DNA from: Chryseobacterium sp. OV279
GTDB taxonomy: Bacteria; Bacteroidota; Bacteroidia; Flavobacteriales; Weeksellaceae
Direction: 5' to 3'
Length of the DNA: 64,000 bases
NCBI RefSeq assembly: GCF_900128945.1
Contig: NZ_FQUD01000002.1
Coordinates: forward strand, 459,776 to 523,775
Shown here: piece after piece, positions 28,377 through 36,451 of the stretch
Layout of the letters: each line of letters opens with the position of its first letter
How positions within the stretch are numbered: position 1 is the stretch's first letter
Made by a program: the position numbers and the translations under genes
The notes under the pieces: generated by a model
What the model saw: the letters and a program-made list of their open reading frames with translations, nothing else
What the model was told of the DNA's origin: nothing
Databases searched by the model: none

Positions 28377-29219
28377 TTACCTCAATATTCCTCTGATCCT
28401 GTTCGCATTCGTGATCAGTTCTTCCAGGTATTCATAGTTTTCTTTTTCCAGGGCTGCTTTAAATTTTCTTAGTTGGCTGATATGCTCGTTCAGAACATCC
28501 AGAACGTTTTCCTTGTTTTGTTTAAAGATGGGAACCCACATTTCAGGATGTGATTTGGCAAGACGTACCGTACTGGAAAAACCGGAACTGGCAAGCTGGA
28601 AAATGGTTTCCTCTTCACGTTCCTTTTCTAAAACGGTATTGGCCAGGGCGTAAGATGTAATGTGTGAGATATGTGAAATATATGCGGTATGAATGTCGTG
28701 ATCTTCTGCGTTCATGTAGATCAGGTGCATGTCAAGGCTTTCTGCTACTTTTTCTGCCAGTTGAAGGGCATCCGGTGCAGATTCTTCTTTGTTGCAGATC
28801 ACTCCTGCTTTTCCTGAGAAACTATTGGAAACCGCAGATGCCGGGCCACTGTTCTCGGTACCCCACATCGGGTGAAAAGCCACAAATCTTGAGCGTTTAG
28901 GATGGTCTTTGACCGCATTTACGATGCCTGCTTTTGTAGATCCGGCGTCCATTACGGTCTGTTCATCGGAAATCAGATCAAGGACGTCGGGCAGCAGCTT
29001 TCTGGCCGCGTCTACCGGCACGGCAATGATAATAAAGTCAGCATTTTTAACGCCATATTCAAGGTCTGTACCTGCGTCTATAATGTTAAGTTCCAATGCT
29101 TCGCGGATATGCTCCTGGTTGTTATCGATTCCGTAGATGAAATCTGCAATGCCTTTTTCTCTTAGTTTTAAAGCCATTGAACCCCCGATTAAACCTGCAC
29201 CAATAATACTAATTTTCAT
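28377..29219 (-). CDS. tyrA: prephenate dehydrogenase
   Basis: A 280-residue TyrA that oxidatively decarboxylates prephenate to 4-hydroxyphenylpyruvate, the step towards tyrosine. The N-terminus ISIIGAGLIGGSMALKLREK is the NAD-binding Rossmann motif. ADFIIIAVPVDAARKLLPDV, MDAGSTKAGIVNAV, FVAFHPMWGTENSGP and HDIHTAYISHISHITSYAL (catalytic-site histidines) are conserved. No fused chorismate mutase or ACT domain is present. A tyrosine-rich leader peptide and a terminator lie immediately upstream, so expression follows tyrosine supply. Confidence 0.95.
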   Translation of the reverse strand: MKISIIGAGLIGGSMALKLREKGIADFIYGIDNNQEHIREALELNIIDAGTDLEYGVKNADFIIIAVPVDAARKLLPDVLDLISDEQTVMDAGSTKAGIVNAVKDHPKRSRFVAFHPMWGTENSGPASAVSNSFSGKAGVICNKEESAPDALQLAEKVAESLDMHLIYMNAEDHDIHTAYISHISHITSYALANTVLEKEREEETIFQLASSGFSSTVRLAKSHPEMWVPIFKQNKENVLDVLNEHISQLRKFKAALEKENYEYLEELITNANRIRGILR

Positions 29220-29241
29220 CTTTTTAAATTTTTAAAAATAA

Positions 29242-29266
29242 AAAACCCCGTCCTGGGACGAGGTTT
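29242..29266 (-). terminator. attenuator hairpin upstream of tyrA
   Basis: On the minus strand AAAACCTCGTCC pairs with GGACGGGGTTTT over a 1-3 base loop (one G-T pair), followed by TT. It ends 23 bases before the tyrA ATG and follows a Tyr-rich leader ORF. It is the terminator of a transcription attenuator. Confidence 0.85.
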
Positions 29267-29287
29267 TAAGTTATGTTCATAAGAATC

Positions 29288-29344
29288 CTAGCCCAGATTT
29301 GAGTCAAAAATTCTATAATAATATGTTCCGTTATTGAAATTCAC
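29288..29344 (-). CDS. tyrA leader peptide (Tyr-Tyr-Tyr)
   Basis: An 18-codon ORF starting with GTG at 29344 and reading (M)NFNNGTYYYRIFDSNLG, stop TAG. Three tandem tyrosine codons and two phenylalanine codons sense the supply of aromatic amino acids. Stalling at the Tyr codons should favour read-through of the terminator at 29242-29266 into tyrA. The -7-like TACCTTCG ends 4 bases before the GTG, so the transcript would start about at the start codon. The ilv leader has the same spacing and also starts MNF. Confidence 0.8.
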   Translation of the reverse strand: MNFNNGTYYYRIFDSNLG

Positions 29345-29420
29345 CAAGCGAAGGTATAAAATATTTTTTAAACACAGGATATTTTTGGTTTAAATTATCA
29401 TGTGATCATTGAACACAGTT

Positions 29421-29906
29421 TTAATCTGCGCTGTGAATAATCGTTCTTTTAACGTCCTTATTCTGTTGTTCGAGGCTTATACTTGTTACTCCACCTTCAA
29501 AAAAGAATTCTATATCAGTTTTTTTAGGACCAACGGTGTAGGTTATGGAAATAAGGCCGTCCTGGTTTATTTCTTTTGTCGTATTTGCTTTTGGAAGATT
29601 GGCCGACAGCAGCTCTGATTTTTCTACTTCTTTATCTTTGATCGTTCTTCTGTAAACTTCATCAATAGAGGCGTTTTTAAAGATGCATTCCATTTCAGTT
29701 TCGTATTCCACCTGTTTTTCAGTACATTCTTTCTGGGTAAGAATTCCTTTGGTTTCAGTAATAGGCGTATTTTCAACGGCAGGTTTTATAACCGTAGTGC
29801 TGTCTTTTTTAACTGTTACGGTGGTTTCACTGACTGTTTTTTTTGATTCATTTTGACAGCCTGTAAAAACTAAAAGACCAAGGCAGAAGAAACTTATTTT
29901 TTTCAT
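29421..29906 (-). CDS. hypothetical lipoprotein
   Basis: A 161-residue lipoprotein: MKKISFFCLGLLVFTGCQNES has a lipobox with cysteine 17. The mature part is rich in threonine, lysine and glutamate, with one small globular section (CTEKQVEYETEMECIFKNAS) and a strand-rich end (GLISITYTVGPKKTDIEFFF). No family is recognised. It is transcribed towards the tyrA leader, 76 bases away, but the leader probably has its own promoter. Confidence 0.75.
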   Translation of the reverse strand: MKKISFFCLGLLVFTGCQNESKKTVSETTVTVKKDSTTVIKPAVENTPITETKGILTQKECTEKQVEYETEMECIFKNASIDEVYRRTIKDKEVEKSELLSANLPKANTTKEINQDGLISITYTVGPKKTDIEFFFEGGVTSISLEQQNKDVKRTIIHSAD

Positions 29907-30245
29907 TGCGTATAATTTGAATGTATTGGGCTTAAAAATAATGAATATTCTTCTTTAAAGTTGATTAAATCTAAGATTTTAAAGTTTTTTTTAATTGATG
30001 AACTTAAACAGGTTTTATTAAAAATGATATTCAAAATCTATTTTTGAAGCTGAATTTAAAAAAATGCAACAGAATTATGATCATATTCCCGCAAAAAATA
30101 TGATGGATGACAGAGGAGATTCATCTATTTTTATACTTCATAATTTGTTGTTTGTAGAAGAGGTTCATGTAAGCTTTACAATAAATCTTTCGTATTTAAA
30201 GAATTGATTAGATTTGTAAAATAACCGGTCCAAAACACAATCATC
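29907..30245. other. intergenic region without a gene
   Basis: AT-rich DNA between divergent genes. TAGATTTG near 30208 matches the -7 consensus and may serve the plus-strand gene at 30246. No repeat or RNA structure stands out. Confidence 0.4.
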
Positions 30246-30896
30246 ATGAAGACTTGTTTTTTCTACACCTTGTTGATATTGATAGCTTCTGTAAGTCTAA
30301 GCCATGCAGGAACCAATACAACGGATATGGATAAACTTTATTCCATAAAATTTGATACAGTAAAAATCAAAGAATCATTCAAAGAAGATGATACTTCCGT
30401 TAATGAATTTTTGAAAGACAGGTTGAAACCCATCCGCAACAATTTTAAAAGAATCAATTCCATTACAAAGTGGAGTTCCATAAAAAAGAAAGATATAGAA
30501 GGAGAATCTGCAGAAGGCGGTGAAGCGGTATTTTATGAGCAGAAAGGTCGCCTGGAGAAGATAACGGCAAGACTTTACGGAGAAATGGGACAGGTACTCA
30601 CCGAATATTATCTGCTGAACGGAAAACTGTCTTTTGTTTTTGAAAAAATCTATACCTACAACCGGCCTATGTTTTATGACATCAAAGCCATGAAAGAAAA
30701 TAATGACACGGAAGCTTTTGACTTTGAAAAATCTGAAATAGAAGAGAACCGGAATTATTTTGAAAAAGGGAAACTCCTTCATGCAATCAACAGTTTAGAT
30801 TGTGGAGCGCCTTTCAGCAGTGATTATATTGCTGAAGAAGAGAAAAGATTTTCGGAATCATTTCAAAAGCTGCTGAAACTGAAGAATGAGAAATAG
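30246..30896 (+). CDS. secreted hypothetical protein
   Basis: A 216-residue protein with signal peptide MKTCFFYTLLILIASVSLSHA. The mature protein is charged and aromatic (WSSIKKKDIEGESAEGGEAV, LEKITARLYGEMGQVLTEYY, LLNGKLSFVFEKIYTYNRPM), a pattern of repeated beta-strands like a small MORN/SmpA-like fold. No family is recognised. It stands alone and is followed by low-complexity repeats. Confidence 0.7.
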   Translation: MKTCFFYTLLILIASVSLSHAGTNTTDMDKLYSIKFDTVKIKESFKEDDTSVNEFLKDRLKPIRNNFKRINSITKWSSIKKKDIEGESAEGGEAVFYEQKGRLEKITARLYGEMGQVLTEYYLLNGKLSFVFEKIYTYNRPMFYDIKAMKENNDTEAFDFEKSEIEENRNYFEKGKLLHAINSLDCGAPFSSDYIAEEEKRFSESFQKLLKLKNEK

Positions 30897-31322
30897 GATA
30901 ATGTAACAATGTATCAATGTACCAGTTTACCAGTTTACCAATGAATTAATCAATCCAAATAATATAAATAATTATTAATCAATTAATTGTAGTGTTTGTT
31001 AGATTATTACATTTCTAGACTGATAAATTGTTAGATTGTTACATTGTTACATTACTTAAAAACTCTGCAGATTCCCCGGCAGCACACCCTCTGCAGGAAG
31101 GTTCAGCCGCCGGATCTACAGTTCCGGTTCAGTATAGGTCAACGGGATTTGGAGTATACTTATCAAATTTATTTTGCTGACCAATACCGGAAACGGAAGT
31201 TAATATGGACTGTGTGGACTGTTGTTTTCTCGTTACATAAAAGAGGGTATTCTGCGCAACCTGTTCAATATTGTTACACTATTAAATTGTTACATTGTTA
31301 CACTGTTACATTATTCAAAAAC
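30897..31322. repeat. repeat-flanked region with a possible gene relic
   Basis: The words TTGTTAGATTGTTACATTGT (31027-31052) and AATTGTTACATTGTTACACT (31284-31306) frame about 230 bases of higher GC content. The first part, 30900-30960, has the inverted style (ATGTATCAATGTACCAGTTT). The central part is listed separately as a possible relic. Confidence 0.6.
31039..31275 (-). pseudogene. possible gene relic with one in-frame stop
   Basis: On the minus strand one frame reads VAQNTLFYVTRKQQSTQSIL, TSVSGIGQQNKFDKYTPNPV, DLY, then TGA (31129-31131), and continues in the same frame as TGTVDPAAEPSCRGCAAGES, AEF and a TAA at 31039. It has no ATG start. Its protein-like composition, with a CRGC pair, differs from the AT-rich surroundings. 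It could be the broken end of a small secreted protein, or chance. No family is recognised. Confidence 0.25.
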
Positions 31323-33605
31323 CTATGGATTGGAGATAATCAATGTTGAAGGAATATCAGACAGCCACAGACTCTTACTGTCGATCAGGTTTTTCCAGCT
31401 TTTGCTGCTGACCAGCATCAGGTCCTGCGCGTTCAGGAATTCTTTCTCGATCTTTTTCTCGTTATATAAAGTGATGTGATTGGGTGCTACCTGTTCGATG
31501 CTTCTGATCAGTTCCTTTACCTCAATATTGTTGCGGATCTGTCCTGCAGCATCCAGAATAATGATTTGTGAATTGTTATTGTTGATCAGCCTTTTGGCAT
31601 ATTCAAGCAGATAAAAATCGCTCAGGTTAAAGATTGGAACAAATACCTTATCGGCGGATTTGAAATCTTTTTCTACCATAACCCCAACAGGAATATGGGT
31701 TTTGTCGAGAATCTGAAGCGTAAAGTCGTCAAAAGGAGAGTTGTTGAAAATATTTCCTTTGCCTTTTACCGTGTTCAGAAGTTTTTCCGGGTTGATGATC
31801 TTGGTGGTGAATCCTAACAGTCTTCCGAGCAAACTTCCTTCATACATAGATTTACCCAGCATGATCAGAAGAAGGTCATAATTTCCTTTATTGGAGATCC
31901 CCGTAAGGTCGTTTTCAATGTCTGTAGACGCTTTGAAAAGAGTAGTCACTTCCAGTTTCAGGTCATGGGATGTTTCAATCACATTTTTGAACTGAGCATC
32001 TTCATACTCATTGATGTCGTAGGCATGCATTTCATCTACCGGAGCAATATTCACTGCAGTAATGCTTTTGTTGCCGTTCATTTTATTGGTAAAATCATGA
32101 GCCAGTTTCAGCAAAGTACTTCCGGATTCAGGTTTATCAAAAGACAGCAGGACACGGTATTTGGAATCGTTGTCGTCATGGGTTTCTTCGTCGCTGCTTT
32201 TTTTAGATTTAAAAATAAAATTAATAAAGTCTAAAGCAGGTCCCGTCATAAACGTGGTAAATAAAGCCATAATAACCAACATCGCGAAGATTTCCGGGCT
32301 TAATACCCCAAGATCATACCCGATGTTCAGGACGATAAGTTCCATCAGTCCCCTTGTATTCATCAAGGCACCGATCGTTAAACTTTCTTTCCAGTTGATG
32401 CCTACAAACCGTGCCGTGAGGGCACTTCCTATAAACTTTCCTGTAACCGCGGTTAAGATGATAAATCCTGCCGTAAGCCAAAGGTGACCGTCATTCAATA
32501 GCCCGATTTGTGTACGTAAACCGGTAAATACAAAGAAAAGAGGAAGTAAAAGAACTAAAGCCACATCTTCCACTTTATCGATGAAAAGGGTGCGGAATTT
32601 CGCATTCTCCGGCATAATCGCTCCCGCCATAAACGCTCCGAATAAAGCATGGATACCAATCACTTCAGTAGCATACGCAGAAAGGATCAGGGTCAGGAAA
32701 AAAATAGCGACCATTGGTTTGCTGATGGTATTTTTGCCCGCCTGAAGATCCCCGATTCTTTTCAGGAACGGTCTCACGATTTTGATCATTAAAAATACAT
32801 AAGCGATGGCCATAATGATCACATAGATGGAACTGGTAAAAGAACCTGCTTTTACAATTGCAATAACGGCTGCAAGGATACACCATGCCGTAATATCATC
32901 GGCTGCGGCACAGGTAATAACGATGGTTCCCAGTTTTGTTTTCTGAAGATTTCTCTCCTGAACAATCCTGGCCAGTACCGGAAATGCCGTGATACTCATT
33001 GAAATGGCAATAAACAGGGCAAAAGATGTAAACTGAATGCCTTCTGGCGCAAATTCCTGATACACAAAATAAGAAAGTCCTATTCCCAGGGCAAATGGGA
33101 TGATAATACTCGCATGACTGATGACTACGGCATCATGAGCTTTTTTTCTTAGTACACTCAGATCCAGCTCCATTCCTACGATATACATAAACAGAATAAG
33201 TCCTATCTGGCTTAAAAACTGTAAGTTACCTAATGATTCTTTCGGGAAAAGGAAAGCAGAGAATTCAGGGAAGTACATCCCGAGTAATGAAGGTCCCAAA
33301 ACAATACCCGCAATCATTTCACCGATGACGGTAGGCTGCTTGATTTTCATACAGATCCATCCGAAAAGTCTGGCAACCAGAATGATGGTGACGATCTGGG
33401 CAAGAAGCAATGCTAAAGGATGATGAAGATTGGCTTTAAAAGATTCCTGGAAGTTGTCCCAGGTAGAGCCGGTGCTTGTTTTAGTGACTATATTTTCCTT
33501 GATCTCCAGCGTCTGTCCCTCTATAATAAAGAAGTACATCAGGCAGGAAAAAAAGGCGATGGTGGCTATGTAAAAAATTAAATTTCTGTATTTTCCCCAG
33601 TTCAT
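31323..33605 (-). CDS. cation:proton antiporter (CPA2) with C-terminal USP-like region
   Basis: A 760-residue inner-membrane antiporter. After a first hydrophobic segment (IFYIATIAFFSCLMYFFII), residues of about 75-455 form the 12-helix CPA2 core, with PTVIGEMIAGIVLGPSLLG, ARIVQERNLQKTKLGTIVITCAAADDITAW (the DD ion site) and LMNTRGLMELIVLNIGYDLG. The C-terminal 290 residues are cytosolic and look like two universal-stress-protein-type Rossmann units (KYRVLLSFDKPESGSTLLKL; DKVFVPIFNLSDFYLLEYAK). Na+/H+ or K+/H+ exchange is the expected role; the ion cannot be told. Confidence 0.9.
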   Translation of the reverse strand: MNWGKYRNLIFYIATIAFFSCLMYFFIIEGQTLEIKENIVTKTSTGSTWDNFQESFKANLHHPLALLLAQIVTIILVARLFGWICMKIKQPTVIGEMIAGIVLGPSLLGMYFPEFSAFLFPKESLGNLQFLSQIGLILFMYIVGMELDLSVLRKKAHDAVVISHASIIIPFALGIGLSYFVYQEFAPEGIQFTSFALFIAISMSITAFPVLARIVQERNLQKTKLGTIVITCAAADDITAWCILAAVIAIVKAGSFTSSIYVIIMAIAYVFLMIKIVRPFLKRIGDLQAGKNTISKPMVAIFFLTLILSAYATEVIGIHALFGAFMAGAIMPENAKFRTLFIDKVEDVALVLLLPLFFVFTGLRTQIGLLNDGHLWLTAGFIILTAVTGKFIGSALTARFVGINWKESLTIGALMNTRGLMELIVLNIGYDLGVLSPEIFAMLVIMALFTTFMTGPALDFINFIFKSKKSSDEETHDDNDSKYRVLLSFDKPESGSTLLKLAHDFTNKMNGNKSITAVNIAPVDEMHAYDINEYEDAQFKNVIETSHDLKLEVTTLFKASTDIENDLTGISNKGNYDLLLIMLGKSMYEGSLLGRLLGFTTKIINPEKLLNTVKGKGNIFNNSPFDDFTLQILDKTHIPVGVMVEKDFKSADKVFVPIFNLSDFYLLEYAKRLINNNNSQIIILDAAGQIRNNIEVKELIRSIEQVAPNHITLYNEKKIEKEFLNAQDLMLVSSKSWKNLIDSKSLWLSDIPSTLIISNP

Positions 33606-33926
33606 GATTCCTATATTTTAATGCAAAGTTGATGAGAATATATTGATGTTAAATGCTCCTGTTCTTAAAATGTAATAAATGTTCTAAAAAATGTAATAAA
33701 AACGGGATGAGGGTTGGAAGATGGAAGAGGGAGGCGGGAAGTTACTGTGGGATATGTTTTAAATTTCTACTTTTAAATTTAATTTCTTACCCATGTCAAG
33801 GTTCAAAACCTTGACATGGGTAGCTGGAATAAAGCAGTTCTTGAATTTAATAAAAGTGTACTTCATTTATATTTCAAACCTCCATAACTTCCATCCTCCA
33901 GCTTCCCTCTTCCTTTCTTCAAAAAT
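33606..33926. repeat. intergenic region with a 16-bp perfect palindrome
   Basis: TACCCATGTCAAGGTT (33788-33803) and AACCTTGACATGGGTA (33807-33822) are perfect inverted copies around CAA. Outside them GGAAGATGGAAGAGGGAGGC (about 33717) and TTCCATCCTCCAGCTTCCCT (about 33889) form an outer pair of inverted words. The palindrome has no T-run on either side. No gene is seen. Confidence 0.7.
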
Positions 33927-34316
33927 CTACCTGAAAGAATACCCCAATCCGATTCCTACTTTCCAGGCTCCGTTTTCAGCGGCGGTTTTTGTATTGTAAT
34001 ACACCGGTATCTGAAGCGCTATCTTTTTGTAAACCGCAGTAATACCAGCTCCCAGGTTGGGCGTGACAGGACTGTTTTTGGTTCCCGGAGAACGGTCCTC
34101 TTTAATTCTAAGCGATGGAAGCATTCCGGCGATCAGTTTAAGGTCTTTATGGGTAAAGCTTACATTCGGGCCTGTAAAATTGATAAAAGCTCCATGATCC
34201 ACATATCCGGCCGCTACAATTCCGTCGAAAAAGGAGGCCTTAACCTTTGAACCTGTTTCCTGGGAAAAGCAAAGCCCGGATATGAGAATTCCTGCTGCAT
34301 ACAGACAGTTTTTCAT
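33927..34316 (-). CDS. small secreted beta-barrel-like protein
   Basis: A 129-residue protein with signal peptide MKNCLYAAGILISGLCFSQ. The mature part contains strands (ASFFDGIVAAGYVDHGAFIN, KIALQIPVYYNT, AWKVGIGLGYSFR) ending in an aromatic-arginine C-terminus, typical of a small outer-membrane barrel or barrel remnant. No family name can be given. It follows the LytTR regulator gene on the same strand with a 109-base gap. Confidence 0.7.
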   Translation of the reverse strand: MKNCLYAAGILISGLCFSQETGSKVKASFFDGIVAAGYVDHGAFINFTGPNVSFTHKDLKLIAGMLPSLRIKEDRSPGTKNSPVTPNLGAGITAVYKKIALQIPVYYNTKTAAENGAWKVGIGLGYSFR

Positions 34317-34425
34317 TATAAAATCATTTAATCAGCAGCAAAAATACGTTGGAAAGGTCGTGTAAAAGGGGAGGATGTAATGAAACCGTTACATTTTGCA
34401 GTGAAACCGCAAAGGTCTGAAAGAT

Positions 34426-35136
34426 CTACTTTCCGAAGCGTTCCATTAATGAATGTTTATAAGCTTCCCCGATCTGAAGCTTCAGGAAATTATCGCCTTC
34501 CGACTGAATCGTACTGATAATTTCGTTGGTGGAAAATACTTTAATGGAAGACAGGGCAATGATCTCCTTTTTATTCACCTGGGCGAAATCTTTGGAAGGA
34601 AGCATTTCGAGAAGCGTCTTAAAACTGAGGTTTTTAAGGACGATGGTGGTTCCGTCGTTCAGGATGATATCTTTGTCGCGGCTGTCGATGTCCGAGGTTT
34701 TAATATAAGCGATCTGTTCTGTGAAAATAACCGTTCTGCCGATATTGGTATTCCATTCGATCAGATCTTTTTTGTGAGGAAGATCCACCAGCTCTTTTGC
34801 TTTTTCGAAGGCCTGAATCAGTCTTTCTTTTTTGATGGGTTTTCGGACGTAGTCTACCACATTCAGGTCAAAAGCTTCGGCTGCATATTCTTTGTAAGCC
34901 GTAGTAAAGATGATTTTTTTGGAGCCGGAAATAATTTCTGCAACCTGAAGCCCGGTCATTCCCGGCATTTCAATATCAAGAATGCAAAGATTGCAGTCGA
35001 TGTTATCAATTTCACTCAGGAAAATTTTAGGGTCGTTAAATGCCTTTACCACTTCTACATCTTCGATCTGCTCGCATAGAAGTTTTAAATAACTGATGGC
35101 CAGTAATTCATCATCAAGAATAACGCATTTTATCAT
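34426..35136 (-). CDS. LytTR-family response regulator
   Basis: A 236-residue response regulator. The receiver domain has the acidic pair in VILDDELLAI, the phospho-acceptor aspartate in LCILDIEMPGMTGLQVA, the TTAYKEY switch threonine and the VRKPIKKE lysine. The C-terminal LytTR DNA-binding domain spans about 130-236 (FTEQIAYIKTSDIDSRDKDI, INKKEIIALSSIKVF). Its start overlaps the histidine kinase gene by 23 bases, so they are translationally coupled. Targets are unknown. Confidence 0.94.
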   Translation of the reverse strand: MIKCVILDDELLAISYLKLLCEQIEDVEVVKAFNDPKIFLSEIDNIDCNLCILDIEMPGMTGLQVAEIISGSKKIIFTTAYKEYAAEAFDLNVVDYVRKPIKKERLIQAFEKAKELVDLPHKKDLIEWNTNIGRTVIFTEQIAYIKTSDIDSRDKDIILNDGTTIVLKNLSFKTLLEMLPSKDFAQVNKKEIIALSSIKVFSTNEIISTIQSEGDNFLKLQIGEAYKHSLMERFGK

Positions 35137-35884
35137 AGAATTCCCCTAGATTGATTTTTAATTCTGCCGTGAAGATACCGTTTTTTGAGCTTTTCTCGAG
35201 CTGATAATGATTGTTGTAAATCATTTTCAACCTTTGATCCAGTGACTGGCTTCCAAAACCGCTGTTTTCCTTCGTAAGAATATTTTTTAAAGAAGCTTTG
35301 TTACTGACTTTCATGATGAACATTCCGTTTTCAAGTTCCAGATGAATGGAAATAAAGGAATCCTGGGCCAGAAAATCAGTATGTTTGAATGCATTTTCAA
35401 TAAGATCAACAGAGATCAGCGGAGCGAAAACCTTTTCTTCATACACGGTATCCGACTTATTGATTCTTGATTTGATCCTGAAATCAAAAAGTGGATTGAT
35501 CTTTATTTTATTGATCTCGATAAGGCTTAAAGCGAAATTCAGTTCCTCCTTAGGGCTTACAAATTTATTGTTGCTTTCGTATAAAATATAATCCAGAACA
35601 TTCGCAAGTTTATCCAGCGACATATACGTCTGGTAGGCATGCGACTGGACAGAATTCAGAATATTTTTGAAAAGATGGGGATTCAGCTTGGTACCGATAT
35701 GTTCCAGCTGGACCTCATTCAGTTTCTGTTCAATGATTTTATTCGTTTCGGTAAGTCGGGTGTTTTTCTGTCTGAACCTGCCGTTCTGGCTGAAAAGATA
35801 AATACTGACCGTAAGCAGGAAAAAAATAGCAAATACTCCAATGAATATCAGATAATCGTGGATCATGTAGTAATTGCCTTCCAT
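35114..35884 (-). CDS. sensor histidine kinase, LytS/YehU type
   Basis: A 256-residue kinase. One membrane helix near the N-terminus (YLIFIGVFAIFFLLTVSIYL) is followed by a short coiled coil and the His_kinase domain KLNPHLFKNILNSVQSHAYQ (phospho-histidine in NPH). The ATPase domain follows, with PLISVDLIENAFKHTD (N box) and SGFGSQSLDQRLKMIYNNHY (G box). It has no periplasmic sensor domain, so it may sense through the membrane or through partners. It overlaps its LytTR regulator gene. Confidence 0.93.
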   Translation of the reverse strand: MEGNYYMIHDYLIFIGVFAIFFLLTVSIYLFSQNGRFRQKNTRLTETNKIIEQKLNEVQLEHIGTKLNPHLFKNILNSVQSHAYQTYMSLDKLANVLDYILYESNNKFVSPKEELNFALSLIEINKIKINPLFDFRIKSRINKSDTVYEEKVFAPLISVDLIENAFKHTDFLAQDSFISIHLELENGMFIMKVSNKASLKNILTKENSGFGSQSLDQRLKMIYNNHYQLEKSSKNGIFTAELKINLGEFYDKMRYS

Positions 35885-36079
35885 AGAAAATATGATTTGA
35901 TGCTACTATTTAAAATCAGTTCAATTTAACCATTAAGAACATTTAAGCTGCTAAGATTAATGAAGAAAAATATCAAAGGTATTTGTAAAGCATGCTGCTT
36001 ATTATTTGACATCGTCAAATTCTTAATTATTCTTTTTGGATCAGTTTCTAAACTTCTTAATGTTTAAAATAAATTTTAC

Positions 36080-36451
36080 TTACTTCAGTTTTTTCAAAGA
36101 GTTGAGCGTGACCGTTTCCTCACATTTTTCAAAAGAGATCTCATACAAAGGATTTTTCTCCGGATATGTAATCACATAGTCAGGACAGGGCTTTTTCTGA
36201 GCATGACTTCTGTCGAAATCTACTTTTCCGTTGGTAATGATACTGTCTTTTATAAATTTCTCATCAATTTTATAGGTAGCCATTCCGTTTTTAGCCTCTT
36301 CAGAATATTTGAATTCCTTAGAAAGGGTTTCTGCAATCACACGGCTGTTGGGAAGATACCCGCTGCAGCTCGCGCCTTTTTTGTTTAGAATAAAAAATAC
36401 AAGAATCAGCCCCGGAATAAGGCCTATTAAAAAGAATTTAATTTTTTTCAT
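36080..36451 (-). CDS. DUF4258-like small membrane-anchored protein
   Basis: A 123-residue protein with one N-terminal membrane helix (FFLIGLIPGLILVFFIL) and a soluble domain containing a cysteine pair region (GASCSGYLPNSRVIAETLSK; KPCPDYVITYPEKNPLYEIS). The pattern resembles DUF4258 proteins that commonly follow alanine dehydrogenase in flavobacteria. Its ATG overlaps the last base of the ald stop codon, so it is translationally coupled. The role is unknown. Confidence 0.7.
   Translation of the reverse strand: MKKIKFFLIGLIPGLILVFFILNKKGASCSGYLPNSRVIAETLSKEFKYSEEAKNGMATYKIDEKFIKDSIITNGKVDFDRSHAQKKPCPDYVITYPEKNPLYEISFEKCEETVTLNSLKKLK

Noticed and set aside
31044..31349. Plus-strand ORF of 101 codons
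   Set aside because: Its second half is translated TTGTTACATTG repeat, and it overlaps the antiporter gene end.
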